Assembly: GCA_016293845.1 (NCBI GenBank)
Contig: JAEDDH010000055.1
Span: 1 to 5,793 of the forward strand
Length of the DNA: 5,793 bases
Reading direction: 5' to 3'
Source: Bacteroidales bacterium
Lineage (GTDB): Bacteria; Bacteroidota; Bacteroidia; Bacteroidales; UBA3824
A program made the position numbers and the translations under genes. The stretch's first letter is position 1; each line of letters starts with the position of its first letter. Positions 1 through 5,645 of the stretch are shown piece after piece. The notes under the pieces were generated by a model. The model worked only from the letters and a program-made list of their open reading frames with translations, was not told the origin of the DNA and did no database searches.

Positions 1-1787
1 TCCAGCGGGTCGCCCTCACATATAACATTGACACCGAAAGCCTTGTCCCTTTGGTTGCGTACCTTTTGGACTATTTGGGCTGATAAGTTGCTCTCGATGT
101 CCCAATTAAAATTTACGACTTTACCTCTGTAACCGGATTCTTCAAGTTCTTCTTCGGTAAGCGTACCTGTTTCGAGTAACATCTGAATATCGGCTTTAAG
201 TTTAATTTCTATCTTGTTCGTGCCTTCTTCTTTGTTTTCAAACACGATGATTTTATCAATAATTAAACTTAAATCGCCTTTATCAAGCTTGTCCTTTTCA
301 AGAAAATCACGGAAAATATCTAATGCCGTTTTTGCAATTCGGTTAACCTCAATCCGTGTGTTGCGGTGTTCTACCGTCATTTCAAGTTGCTTTTCAAGAC
401 CGTCAATTTTCTGCAAAAGCTCGGTTTCGATTTCCTCATAGGTTTCCTCTATGATTTCCCGATTATCGCCATCCGCTTTCATAAGTTCACGGATTTTCTG
501 CTTCTGAGTAGCCTTATAACTCTCCCTTGCCTTTGCCAATTCCACCTCTAATTTTGCGATGGTCGAAGCAGAACTTTTCATCATCTGCGGTTCGTCCTTG
601 ATTGCTTTTTCGAGTTCGGCAATCATTTTTTCGGAGTTCTTCATCACCCGCTCTACATAGTTTTTCAGCAAATCGTCAAGCGTATCAAGGCGGATGTGGT
701 GGGAAGTACACCCTTTTAATCCTCGTTTGTGGTATGTACCACAAGTGTATGCAGGCGCTAAATCGGGACGGCTCATCGAGAACATAGGGCTGCCGCAATC
801 ACCGCAGAAAAGAAAACCCGAATACTCGTTTTCATATTTCTTGACACCTCTGTAATGTGATATTGACCTTTGTTTCAACTGTTGTTGTGCCTTCATAAAG
901 GTTTTCACATCGACAATCGCAGGGTGGTGGTTTTCAAACACTTTATTTTCTTCCACATCCAATTTTTTGTCTGCACCGTTGATATTTTTGCGGGCATATT
1001 TACGCTGACGGAGTGTGCCGATATAAAAATCGTTCTGCAAAATACCGCTGACAGTAGGTATTGCCCACACGGAACTTGCCTTAATTTTTATTTCTTCCTT
1101 GCTTTTATTTTTAGCGGCTTCAGCTTCTTTTCTTTCCTTTTCCACCATACGAGGTGTAGGAATATTTTTTTCGGTAAGGTAGTTCGCAATCTTCTTGTAA
1201 CCCCACCCTTTAATGTATAGGTCAAAGATTTCACGGACAACCTCCGCCGCCGCTTCATCCACTTCAAAAATCATTTCTTTGGTGTTTACAAAGTAATATC
1301 CGTAAGGTACGGCACAAATCCAATTACCTTCATTTTGGCGGCTCTCAACAACCCTTTTTACCTTTTTGGAAGCGTCGGTAACCGGCATTTCATTTAGCAG
1401 AAAGCGTACTTGAATGTTGTTCCAATCGTCATAGGTCGGGTAGTCGATACCGTCGCCTATGGAGATAATACGAACCCCTGCGTCTCGTAAATCTTCGAGT
1501 TCAACAAGACCTCTGCTGTTACGGCGGGAGAAACGAGAGAAGTCCTTTATCATCAGAATATCGTAGTGTCCGTTCATTAAAAGGGGACGCATACGCTGAT
1601 AATTTTCTCGTTGTTCAAATGTATAACCGCTTCGGTCACGATCCTCGTAAAAATCTACCTCTGCATCGGGAAATGTTTGTTTAATGTAAGCCTTTATAAT
1701 TCTTCTTTGGTTTTCTATAGATGTATTATCTCTGTCTTTTTCGGTATCAACAGAGATACGCATATATGCGGCAATCTTCTTTGACAT
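1..1787 (-). CDS. Large serine recombinase (TnpX/TndX-like), C-terminus cut by window edge
   Basis: Site-specific DNA recombinase that would excise and integrate a mobile element through a covalent serine-DNA intermediate. The frame stays open for 595 codons from the ATG to the left edge, with no stop seen. The N-terminal resolvase domain (about 5-150) has YMRIS with Arg10 and catalytic Ser12, then SIENQ (23-27) and KDFSRFSRR (81-89), whose Arg85 and Arg88 match the conserved catalytic arginines. A recombinase domain follows (about 155-300, starting near VPYGY). A zinc ribbon has Cys328, Cys331, Cys349 and Cys360 (FCGDCG, YTCG, KGCTSHH). A long charged coiled coil spans about 375-480, and an acidic C-terminal part begins GTLTEEELEESGY (541-553). 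Family members usually have 500-700 residues, so little is missing. The start is set by the sequence GGAAGTGAGG just upstream and by the position of the conserved YMRIS. It lies last in a minus-strand gene row but has its own promoter. The catalytic residues look intact, so it is probably active. Confidence 0.95.
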   Translation of the reverse strand, partial: MSKKIAAYMRISVDTEKDRDNTSIENQRRIIKAYIKQTFPDAEVDFYEDRDRSGYTFEQRENYQRMRPLLMNGHYDILMIKDFSRFSRRNSRGLVELEDLRDAGVRIISIGDGIDYPTYDDWNNIQVRFLLNEMPVTDASKKVKRVVESRQNEGNWICAVPYGYYFVNTKEMIFEVDEAAAEVVREIFDLYIKGWGYKKIANYLTEKNIPTPRMVEKERKEAEAAKNKSKEEIKIKASSVWAIPTVSGILQNDFYIGTLRQRKYARKNINGADKKLDVEENKVFENHHPAIVDVKTFMKAQQQLKQRSISHYRGVKKYENEYSGFLFCGDCGSPMFSMSRPDLAPAYTCGTYHKRGLKGCTSHHIRLDTLDDLLKNYVERVMKNSEKMIAELEKAIKDEPQMMKSSASTIAKLEVELAKARESYKATQKQKIRELMKADGDNREIIEETYEEIETELLQKIDGLEKQLEMTVEHRNTRIEVNRIAKTALDIFRDFLEKDKLDKGDLSLIIDKIIVFENKEEGTNKIEIKLKADIQMLLETGTLTEEELEESGYRGKVVNFNWDIESNLSAQIVQKVRNQRDKAFGVNVICEGDPL

Positions 1788-1837
1788 AATACCTCACTTC
1801 CAATGTTGTATTTTTATATATTCTCTTTACGAATAAC

Positions 1838-1866
1838 ATTGTAACATATCGTTTTACAAATCGCAA
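1838..1866 (-). promoter_or_regulatory. Sigma-A-type promoter of the recombinase gene
   Basis: On the minus strand a -35 box TTGCGA (1866-1861) is followed after exactly 17 bp by a -10 box TACAAT (1843-1838), five of six matches to TATAAT. Transcription would start near 1831, giving a leader of about 45 nt before the recombinase ATG. The Shine-Dalgarno region (GGAAGTGAGG, 1801-1792) is only moderate. This suggests the recombinase can be expressed independently of the genes upstream of it. Confidence 0.6.
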
Positions 1867-1913
1867 CAGTTTTCGAGGAAATAACTGATTTTGGAAGTCT
1901 TTTTGATGTAAGC

Positions 1914-1933
1914 CGGCAGATGTTAATCTGCCG
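1914..1933. other. Perfect 8-bp hairpin between the small ORF and the recombinase
   Basis: The arms CGGCAGAT and ATCTGCCG are separated by GTTA, forming a perfect GC-rich inverted repeat. It lies 12 bases past the stop codon of the 84-residue ORF and upstream of the recombinase promoter. Neither strand has a T-run right after it, so it is not a classic intrinsic terminator. It could be an RNA 3'-end stabiliser, a weak terminator or a protein-binding palindrome. Confidence 0.4.
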
Positions 1934-1945
1934 AAGACAGAAGAA

Positions 1946-2200
1946 TTATCTTTCTCTGTCTTGTGATTTTTTCTTCTTCACATTTTGTTCTGCAATAACT
2001 TTTTTGTTGTGAATAAGTAGTTCTTTTGTGAGTTCTACGATATCGCCCGTGCCGGAATGATATTCGCACACTCGGTAGCCTTTTTTATTCCATTCCTTTT
2101 GTTCGGGTATTAAGGACTCCAGCAACGCTTTGTCCTCTAAATCTTCTCGTGTAAACCAATAACACGCAAATTTTTTGTCCTCATAGACTTCCAAAACCAT
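1946..2200 (-). CDS. Small hypothetical protein of the mobile element (84 aa)
   Basis: I do not recognise a named family. The start is well supported: GGAGGT at 2214-2209 lies 8 nt before the ATG. The protein begins MVLEVYEDKKFACYWFTRED, has an amphipathic charged middle (LIPEQKEWNKKGYRVCEYHSG, about 30-50) and ends in a very basic tail (KKKKSQDRER). It has no signal peptide or membrane segment. The YEDKKFACYWFTRED type of opening is, from memory, seen in small proteins that sit beside RepA_N and recombinase genes in Clostridial elements; this is unverified. It lies between the RepA_N gene and the recombinase on the same strand, with gaps of 248 and 158 bases. Small size, basic tail and position fit an accessory DNA- or RNA-binding or regulatory role, but that is inference. 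Confidence 0.75.
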   Translation of the reverse strand: MVLEVYEDKKFACYWFTREDLEDKALLESLIPEQKEWNKKGYRVCEYHSGTGDIVELTKELLIHNKKVIAEQNVKKKKSQDRER

Positions 2201-2448
2201 TCAGCATTACCTCCGTTCATTCCATATTTTTCCTCGATTTTGTTGCATCTATACAGTTTGTTTTTTACTGGCTGAAAAAGAAACGGGATTCGTCAGAACA
2301 CGGCACCGTTTTAAATTACCGCTGTCCTTATATAATCTTTAATATAAGTAGTAGATAATATATTCTTCTTCAGATGGTAAAAGTGTTATTAACCTAAGTA
2401 TTATTTCTTGCTATAAAGTCGCAGTCTTTAATGCGAAAAAAACGCACC
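2201..2448 (-). other. Spacer between the RepA_N gene and the small ORF, no supported gene
   Basis: This is a 248-base AT-rich gap. Right after the RepA_N stop (minus strand) is a weak TGCG-T7-CGCA hairpin, which is too short to call a terminator. Around 2320-2365 the sequence is very AT-rich (TATATAATC, TAATATAAG), and a promoter for the small ORF could lie there, but I find no pair of boxes at proper spacing. A 13-codon frame starting at 2248 (MQQNRGKIWNERR) ends at 2207 with its stop overlapping the GGAGGT of the downstream gene; it has no ribosome binding site of its own. An open but start-less frame also runs through about 2300-2150 out of phase with the small ORF. The gap may be a scar left by loss of the RepA C-terminus and further genes. 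Confidence 0.4.
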
Positions 2449-2805
2449 CTATAGCTCGGTTATAAACTTGTGAACATAGATACGGGCGGGTCTGCCTTTG
2501 CCTTGTTGTAGGCGGCTGATGAGTCCGTAAAGTTCTAATTCTTTCAGCATTTTTGTGGCTTTATCGTGTCCGCAGTTAAAGGTTTCGCATATTTCCTTTA
2601 AGGTGCAGTACACGAACACATCTCCGTAGCGGTCTGTAAATCTGTCCCTGTTTTTGACGGATAAACACATTCGGTCAAACAGTATGCCATAGAGCAGGAC
2701 CGCATCAGCCGATAGCTTTTTGTATGCCGTATGCGATATAAGCACTTTCGGAACTCGTAAAAAAGCAAATTTTTCTGCTTCTTTTTCTTTGTAATTTTTA
2801 TTCAA
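2449..2805 (-). CDS. RepA_N-type replication initiator, N-terminal winged-helix domain only (118 aa)
   Basis: The sequence matches the N-terminal domain of RepA_N replication initiators (PF06970 type) almost end to end: FLRVPKVLISHTAYKKLS (15-32), DAVLLYGILFDRMCLSVKN (34-52), then FVYCTLKEICETFNCGHDKA (64-83), TKMLKELELYGLISR (84-98) and GKGRPARIYVHKF (102-114). The last parts form the recognition helix and wing. Full-length relatives carry a further C-terminal region and are about 250-340 residues long; this one stops four residues after the conserved domain, so it is either truncated or a stand-alone DNA-binding regulator. The start is TTG, chosen because AAGGAG (2820-2815) lies 9 nt upstream and the one closer GTG runs into a stop. 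It follows the cysteine-rich gene by 91 bases and lies about 350 bases from an iteron-like array, its likely target. Replication activity is doubtful without the C-terminal part. Confidence 0.85.
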   Translation of the reverse strand: MNKNYKEKEAEKFAFLRVPKVLISHTAYKKLSADAVLLYGILFDRMCLSVKNRDRFTDRYGDVFVYCTLKEICETFNCGHDKATKMLKELELYGLISRLQQGKGRPARIYVHKFITEL

Positions 2806-2896
2806 ACGCTCTCACTCCTTTCGTGGGAAGATACACCGATTTTTTGTATTAAAATGGTGCGTATTTTGCGGTTTTTCTCCTCTGTGAACGACTTTT

Positions 2897-3145
2897 CTAT
2901 GGTGGGTGGTATGTTTCTCGTAATTCCCCGATACCTCGTTCTTTGTTGTGTTTAGGTGCATTTTTACGCGCATAATTTACTGCCCTTTTGCTCTCGTAAC
3001 AGCGGCACTCGATGAGCTTCGCCCGAAAACTCTGCTTACAGTCACGGGTGCAACTGCGGCAGATTTCGTTGTAGGTGCGGCGGTTCGTTTTCGGATGAAT
3101 GAAGAACGCCCACTCCTGTTTAGATTTCTTTGATAATCTTGGCAT
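2897..3145 (-). CDS. Small basic cysteine-rich protein of the mobile element (82 aa)
   Basis: I do not recognise a named family. The protein starts MPRLSKKSKQEWAFFIHP and has a cysteine cluster: Cys29, Cys32 and Cys36 (ICRSCTRDC), then Cys47 and Cys49 (ECRCY). This could bind zinc. It is rich in Lys and Arg, with a basic C-terminal third (RKNAPKHNKERG), and has no signal or membrane segment. An upstream in-frame GTG at 3163 would add six residues, but the ribosome binding site AAGGAG (3159-3154) lies inside that extension and 8 nt before the ATG at 3145, so I take the ATG. It is first in the minus-strand row, before the RepA_N gene. Its ribosome binding site is fused to the first unit of the repeat array. 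Nucleic-acid binding is plausible from the cysteines and charge, but not shown. Confidence 0.75.
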   Translation of the reverse strand: MPRLSKKSKQEWAFFIHPKTNRRTYNEICRSCTRDCKQSFRAKLIECRCYESKRAVNYARKNAPKHNKERGIGELRETYHPP

Positions 3146-3153
3146 AATAAAAA

Positions 3154-3186
3154 CTCCTTTCACTTATTTGCACAAAGGTGTGCAAA
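3154..3186 (-). promoter_or_regulatory. Hairpin next to the ribosome binding site of the cysteine-rich gene
   Basis: On the minus strand TTTGCACA and TGTGCAAA form a perfect 8-bp stem (3186-3167) with loop CCTT. It is followed 7 nt later by AAAGGAG (3160-3154), the ribosome binding site. The loop CCUU is complementary to the AAGG of that site, so a loop-to-Shine-Dalgarno contact could lower translation. As DNA, the same palindrome could be a protein-binding site. No convincing -35/-10 pair for the row was found in the repeats upstream. Confidence 0.4.
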
Positions 3187-3614
3187 ACCGACACCCGTTT
3201 TGCTGCTTTTCCAGAAAAATTCACTAAAAAATTTTTATCCCTTCACTCATTTGGACAAAGGGGTATGAAATGGACACCCATTTTTCTGCTTTTCTCAAAA
3301 ATTCTCTGAAAATTTTCCCCTTCACTTATTTGGACAAGCAACACCAAAATGCACACCCTTTTTGAACGGTTTTGCAAAAATTTCTTTGAAAAAATTTACC
3401 CCTTCACTCATTTGCACAAGCAGTGCCGAAATGCACACCCTTTTTGACCACTTTTGCAAAAAATACTTTAAAAAATTTAACCCCTCACTTGTTTGAACTG
3501 GGAGAAGAAAAAGTCAGGGTATTTTCTTCAAAAATTTTTAATTCTCTCACTAATTCGCACCGAGAACAAGCAAGCGTTCACCTTGTTTTTGTAAAATATC
3601 CCTCTACTTGTTTG
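3159..3614. repeat. Iteron-like tandem array (four good units, three decayed)
   Basis: The block TTCACTYATTTG recurs at 3159, 3242, 3321 and 3403, with weaker forms at 3484 (CTCACTTGTTTG), 3546 (CTCACTAATTCG) and 3603 (TCTACTTGTTTG). Spacings are 83, 79, 82, 81, 62 and 57. In the first four units a second block, (G/C)ACACCC, starts exactly 31 bp after the first block begins (3190, 3273, 3352, 3434). Both blocks share the core TG(C/G)ACA, 19 bp apart, in units two to four. Each unit ends in an AT-rich stretch of A- and T-runs. Unit lengths are not multiples of three, so this is not coding. Array position directly upstream of a RepA_N gene fits replication iterons or an operator array, although classic RepA_N plasmids carry their iterons inside the rep gene. 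The 3615-3664 tail holds no gene. Confidence 0.75.
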
Positions 3615-3664
3615 AAATGGCAGAGCAAAATTGGGGGGTGTTTTTTGAAAAAAATATATAAAAT

Positions 3665-3701
3665 AAAAAATCTCCCCTTGATTCATCGAACCGAGAGGAG
3701 A
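3665..3701 (-). terminator. Strong intrinsic terminator, minus strand
   Basis: In minus-strand RNA, UCUCCUCU (3701-3694) pairs with AGGGGAGA (3678-3671), and inside it GGUUC (3692-3688) pairs with GAAUC (3684-3680) around loop GAU, with a single C/A mismatch between the two stems. Six U residues (3670-3665) follow. The two wobble pairs are G-U only in the minus-strand RNA (they would be C-A in the plus RNA), which fixes the strand. It lies 58 bases past the stop of the doubtful ORF at 3760-4023. It shields the repeat array and rep genes from transcription entering from the right. Confidence 0.75.
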
Positions 3702-3759
3702 AGGTGATTGAAAAAATATTAAATTGTAAGGTGTCGTGCGGAAACAAAATTATCGCAAA

Positions 3760-4023
3760 TCAATTTTCCAAATTTGAAAATTTATTGATTTTGGGAAATA
3801 AAACGGCAAGTGAATTTTGATTCTGCACAGAATTAGCGAGCAGTGTATTTGGATAACCACAGTTTCCAAATACCTCGTTAGAGAAATCCCTAAAACCCTT
3901 TGCTGCATAGAGCATAAAAAAGACACCTACCATAATTGATAAGTGTCTGTTGGCGTTACCGCTGTTATTTAGATGTGAGCGACAGTTTGATTTATAGTTG
4001 CAGGTGCGAATAAGTCTTTTCAA
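3760..4023 (-). CDS. Doubtful ORF (87 aa) over a structured, possibly non-coding RNA region
   Basis: The frame reads MKRLIRTCNYKSNCRSHL at its start and FPKINKFSNLEN at its end. I do not recognise a protein family. Against a real gene: the start is TTG with no Shine-Dalgarno sequence, the composition is not typical of a protein (many Asn, Ser, isolated Cys), and a terminator-shaped hairpin lies inside the frame. For it: a strong terminator follows 58 bases after the stop on the same strand, so the region is probably transcribed. A shorter version starting at ATG 3915 (51 codons, MLYAAKGFRDFSNEVFGNCG...) has AGGTG about 8 nt upstream, which is part of the hairpin arm. A perfect inverted repeat, GTATTTGGA/TCCAAATAC (3845-3853 and 3865-3873), adds to the RNA structure. 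It may be a leader, a small RNA or a remnant. Confidence 0.3.
   Translation of the reverse strand: MKRLIRTCNYKSNCRSHLNNSGNANRHLSIMVGVFFMLYAAKGFRDFSNEVFGNCGYPNTLLANSVQNQNSLAVLFPKINKFSNLEN
3916..3948 (-). terminator. Attenuator-like intrinsic terminator inside the doubtful ORF
   Basis: In minus-strand RNA, AGACACUUA (3948-3940) pairs with UAGGUGUCU (3929-3921) as a 9-bp stem with a 10-nt loop, followed by five more U residues (3920-3916). One pair is U-G only in the minus RNA, again fixing the strand. Upstream, GCACCU (4007-4002) could pair with AGGUGU of the 3' arm, a possible antiterminator. With the second terminator at 3665-3701 this gives two stop points on one transcript, as in an attenuated leader. 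The promoter of that transcript was not found. Confidence 0.6.
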
Positions 4024-4054
4024 AACATACGAATAGGTACAATAAATTCAGCCG

Positions 4055-4111
4055 AGAATTAACGATTAGAATTAACGATACCGTTAATTCTTTTGAAATA
4101 TCGTTAATTCT
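4055..4111. promoter_or_regulatory. Operator-like cluster of four GAATTAACG half-sites
   Basis: AGAATTAACGAT occurs twice as a direct repeat (4055-4066, 4068-4079; start-to-start 13 bp). It is followed by two inverted copies: CGTTAATTCT (4082-4091) and ATCGTTAATTCT (4100-4111), the latter an exact reverse complement of the first two. The inner pair forms a palindrome with 10-bp arms and spacer ATAC (4068-4091). A partial copy, CAGTTAATTA, sits at 4122-4131 against the -35 box. The site is upstream of the AlbA_2 gene promoter and would suit a dimeric or cooperative regulator, most simply the winged-helix product of that gene. It also lies upstream of the minus-strand region 4023-3665, so it could serve both directions. 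Confidence 0.65.
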
Positions 4112-4131
4112 TATATTTTTACAGTTAATTA

Positions 4132-4160
4132 TTGATTTTAGAGCAAGAATAGATTATAAT
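4132..4160 (+). promoter_or_regulatory. Sigma-A-type promoter of the AlbA_2 gene
   Basis: The -35 box TTGATT (4132-4137) and the perfect -10 box TATAAT (4155-4160) are 17 bp apart. Transcription should begin near 4167, giving a leader of about 24 nt. The Shine-Dalgarno AAGGAGG (4176-4182) is 8 nt before the ATG. The GTTAATT partial half-site at 4122-4131 touches the -35 box, so a protein on the cluster could block or assist the polymerase. Confidence 0.75.
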
Positions 4161-4190
4161 AAAATTATCATCTTCAAGGAGGAAGCGTTA

Positions 4191-5615
4191 ATGCAAACGG
4201 AAGCTCTCAAAAAAATCGTTTTAGATATAAAAGCCTTGAAAACAGAAACCCAAACTATTGAACTGAAAGCCGCTATACAAGGTTGCCCTACAAGATTATT
4301 TGATACACTTTCGTCTTTTTCTAATCAAGACGAAGGCGGAATTATTATTTTCGGTGTTGATGAAAAAGACAACTATGCGATTAAGGGTGTTTATGATGCT
4401 CAGGATCTTCAAAAGAAAGTAACCGAGCAATGCAAACAAATGGAACCGTCTGTTCGTGCATTGTTTACAGTTTGTGAGATTGACGGCAAAGCGATTGTTT
4501 CTGCCGAAATTCCCGGTGTAGATATTTCCGAACGCCCTGTTTTCTATAAGGGTGTAGGTCGTATCAAAGGTTCTTACGTTCGTGTCGGCGAATCCGACGA
4601 ACCAATGAGCGAATACGAGATTTATAGTTATGAAGCGTTTCGTAAAAGAACTCGTGATGACATTCGCACTGTAGAGAACGCCAAGCTCACTATGATTAAT
4701 GAAAATCGGATGGCAGATTATCTGAACGCAGTTAAAAACGAGAGAAAAAATCTTGCCGATAATGTTACTGAGGAAGAAATTTTGGAGCTGATGGGAATTA
4801 CCAACGATGGCATTCCTACACTTGCAGGACTTATGACTTTCTCAAAATATCCTCAAGCGTACTTTCCTCAGCTTTGCATCACCGCAGTTTCACTTCCCGG
4901 AACAGAACAAGGAACAGTCGGTAATGACGGCGAGAGATTTATAGATAATAAGCGTATTACCGGTGCAATTCCCGATATGCTTGAAGAAGCGGTTGAATTT
5001 GTGCGTAAAAACAGCCGCACGAAAACGATTATTGACGATAACGGGCATAGAGCAGACAAGCCGGAATATCCGATAAAGGCTGTTCGTGAAGCAATTCTTA
5101 ACGCATTGGTACATCGTGATTACAGTGTTCATACAGAAAATGTACCTATTCGCATTGAAATGTACCGTGACCGTATGGAGATTATCAACAGTGGCGGTTT
5201 ATATGGTAAAATTTCCATTGACGCACTTGGTAAAGTTCGCCCTGAAACAAGAAATGCCGCACTTGCCAATATGCTCGAACTCTTGAACGTTACTGAAAAT
5301 AGATATTCGGGAATCCCTACTATGCGTAGTGAGTTTGCAAATGCAGGACTCCCCGCACCGCTGTTTTCCGTTGTTCACGGTGAATTTAAGGTTGTTATGA
5401 AAAACGGATTGTTTGCAGAGACAATGCCCATCGGTGATTCTCTTGTAGAGTTTTGTTCCACGCCTCGAACAAGAGCTGAAATAGTCGCTTTTGTAGGCAA
5501 GTCCAAAAATTATGTTATGTCGCAGATTGTAGCACCGCTTGTTGCTGAAGGTAAATTGAAAATGACAATGCCCGACAAACCCAAAAGTTCAAATCAAAAG
5601 TTTGTAAAAGCTTGA
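4191..5615 (+). CDS. AlbA_2 (Schlafen-like) / GHKL-like ATPase / winged-helix predicted regulator (474 aa)
   Basis: This is a three-part protein of the COG2865 type. The N-terminal Schlafen AlbA_2 domain (PF04326 type, once called divergent AAA_4; about 18-140) has TIELKAA (22-28), DTLSSFSNQDEGGIIIFGVDE (38-58), RIKGSYVRVGESDEPMS (124-140). The middle (about 210-400) includes the HATPase_c_4-like core: PIKAVREAILNALVHRDYS (294-312) with the Glu/Asn nucleotide-binding helix, IEMYRDRMEIINSGGLYG (322-339) and NRYSGIPTMRSEFANAGLP (370-388). A winged helix closes it (about 415-460: RAEIVAFVGKSKNYVMSQIV). No signal or membrane segment; it acts in the cytoplasm. Start is set by a strong Shine-Dalgarno. 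Such proteins are annotated as transcriptional regulators or, loosely, RecG-like helicases; helicase motifs are absent here. AlbA_2 domains bind nucleic acid, and some Schlafen relatives cleave RNA, so a defence or regulatory role is open. Upstream half-sites suggest autoregulation. It seems complete and intact. Confidence 0.92.
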   Translation: MQTEALKKIVLDIKALKTETQTIELKAAIQGCPTRLFDTLSSFSNQDEGGIIIFGVDEKDNYAIKGVYDAQDLQKKVTEQCKQMEPSVRALFTVCEIDGKAIVSAEIPGVDISERPVFYKGVGRIKGSYVRVGESDEPMSEYEIYSYEAFRKRTRDDIRTVENAKLTMINENRMADYLNAVKNERKNLADNVTEEEILELMGITNDGIPTLAGLMTFSKYPQAYFPQLCITAVSLPGTEQGTVGNDGERFIDNKRITGAIPDMLEEAVEFVRKNSRTKTIIDDNGHRADKPEYPIKAVREAILNALVHRDYSVHTENVPIRIEMYRDRMEIINSGGLYGKISIDALGKVRPETRNAALANMLELLNVTENRYSGIPTMRSEFANAGLPAPLFSVVHGEFKVVMKNGLFAETMPIGDSLVEFCSTPRTRAEIVAFVGKSKNYVMSQIVAPLVAEGKLKMTMPDKPKSSNQKFVKA

Positions 5616-5645
5616 ATTTTATCCCGCATATATTTTTTCATCAAT

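Noticed and set aside
214..1220. Several plus-strand ORFs of 61-116 codons on the left
   Set aside because: All are antisense to the recombinase, which has a continuous frame with conserved catalytic and zinc-binding residues.
2948..3133. Plus-strand ORF of 61 codons
   Set aside because: It is the antisense shadow of the cysteine-rich gene, which has the better ribosome binding site and conserved-looking cysteine pattern.
3146..3163. GTG start at 3163 for the cysteine-rich protein
   Set aside because: It would place the ribosome binding site inside the coding sequence; the ATG at 3145 has ideal 8-nt spacing.
3159..3614. CRISPR array
   Set aside because: The repeats contain two separate short conserved blocks and related, not unique, sequence between them, with variable spacing; no cas gene is present.
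3671..3701. tRNA T-arm-like sequence (GGTTCGATGAATC on the minus strand), possible att site in a tRNA end
   Set aside because: The stem belongs to a clear intrinsic terminator with a U-run, and no acceptor, D or anticodon arm can be built around it.
3423..3707. Plus-strand ORF of 94 codons across the repeat array
   Set aside because: It runs through non-coding repeats whose lengths are not multiples of three, has no ribosome binding site and ends in the terminator; the open frame comes from A/T-rich sequence.
3703..3820. Plus-strand GTG frame of 38 codons after AGGAG
   Set aside because: Spacing to the Shine-Dalgarno-like sequence is only about 3 nt, that sequence is the arm of the terminator, and the peptide looks like translated AT-rich spacer.
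4868..5286. Overlapping ORFs on both strands within the AlbA_2 gene
   Set aside because: They lie fully inside the well supported 474-residue frame and have no start signals.
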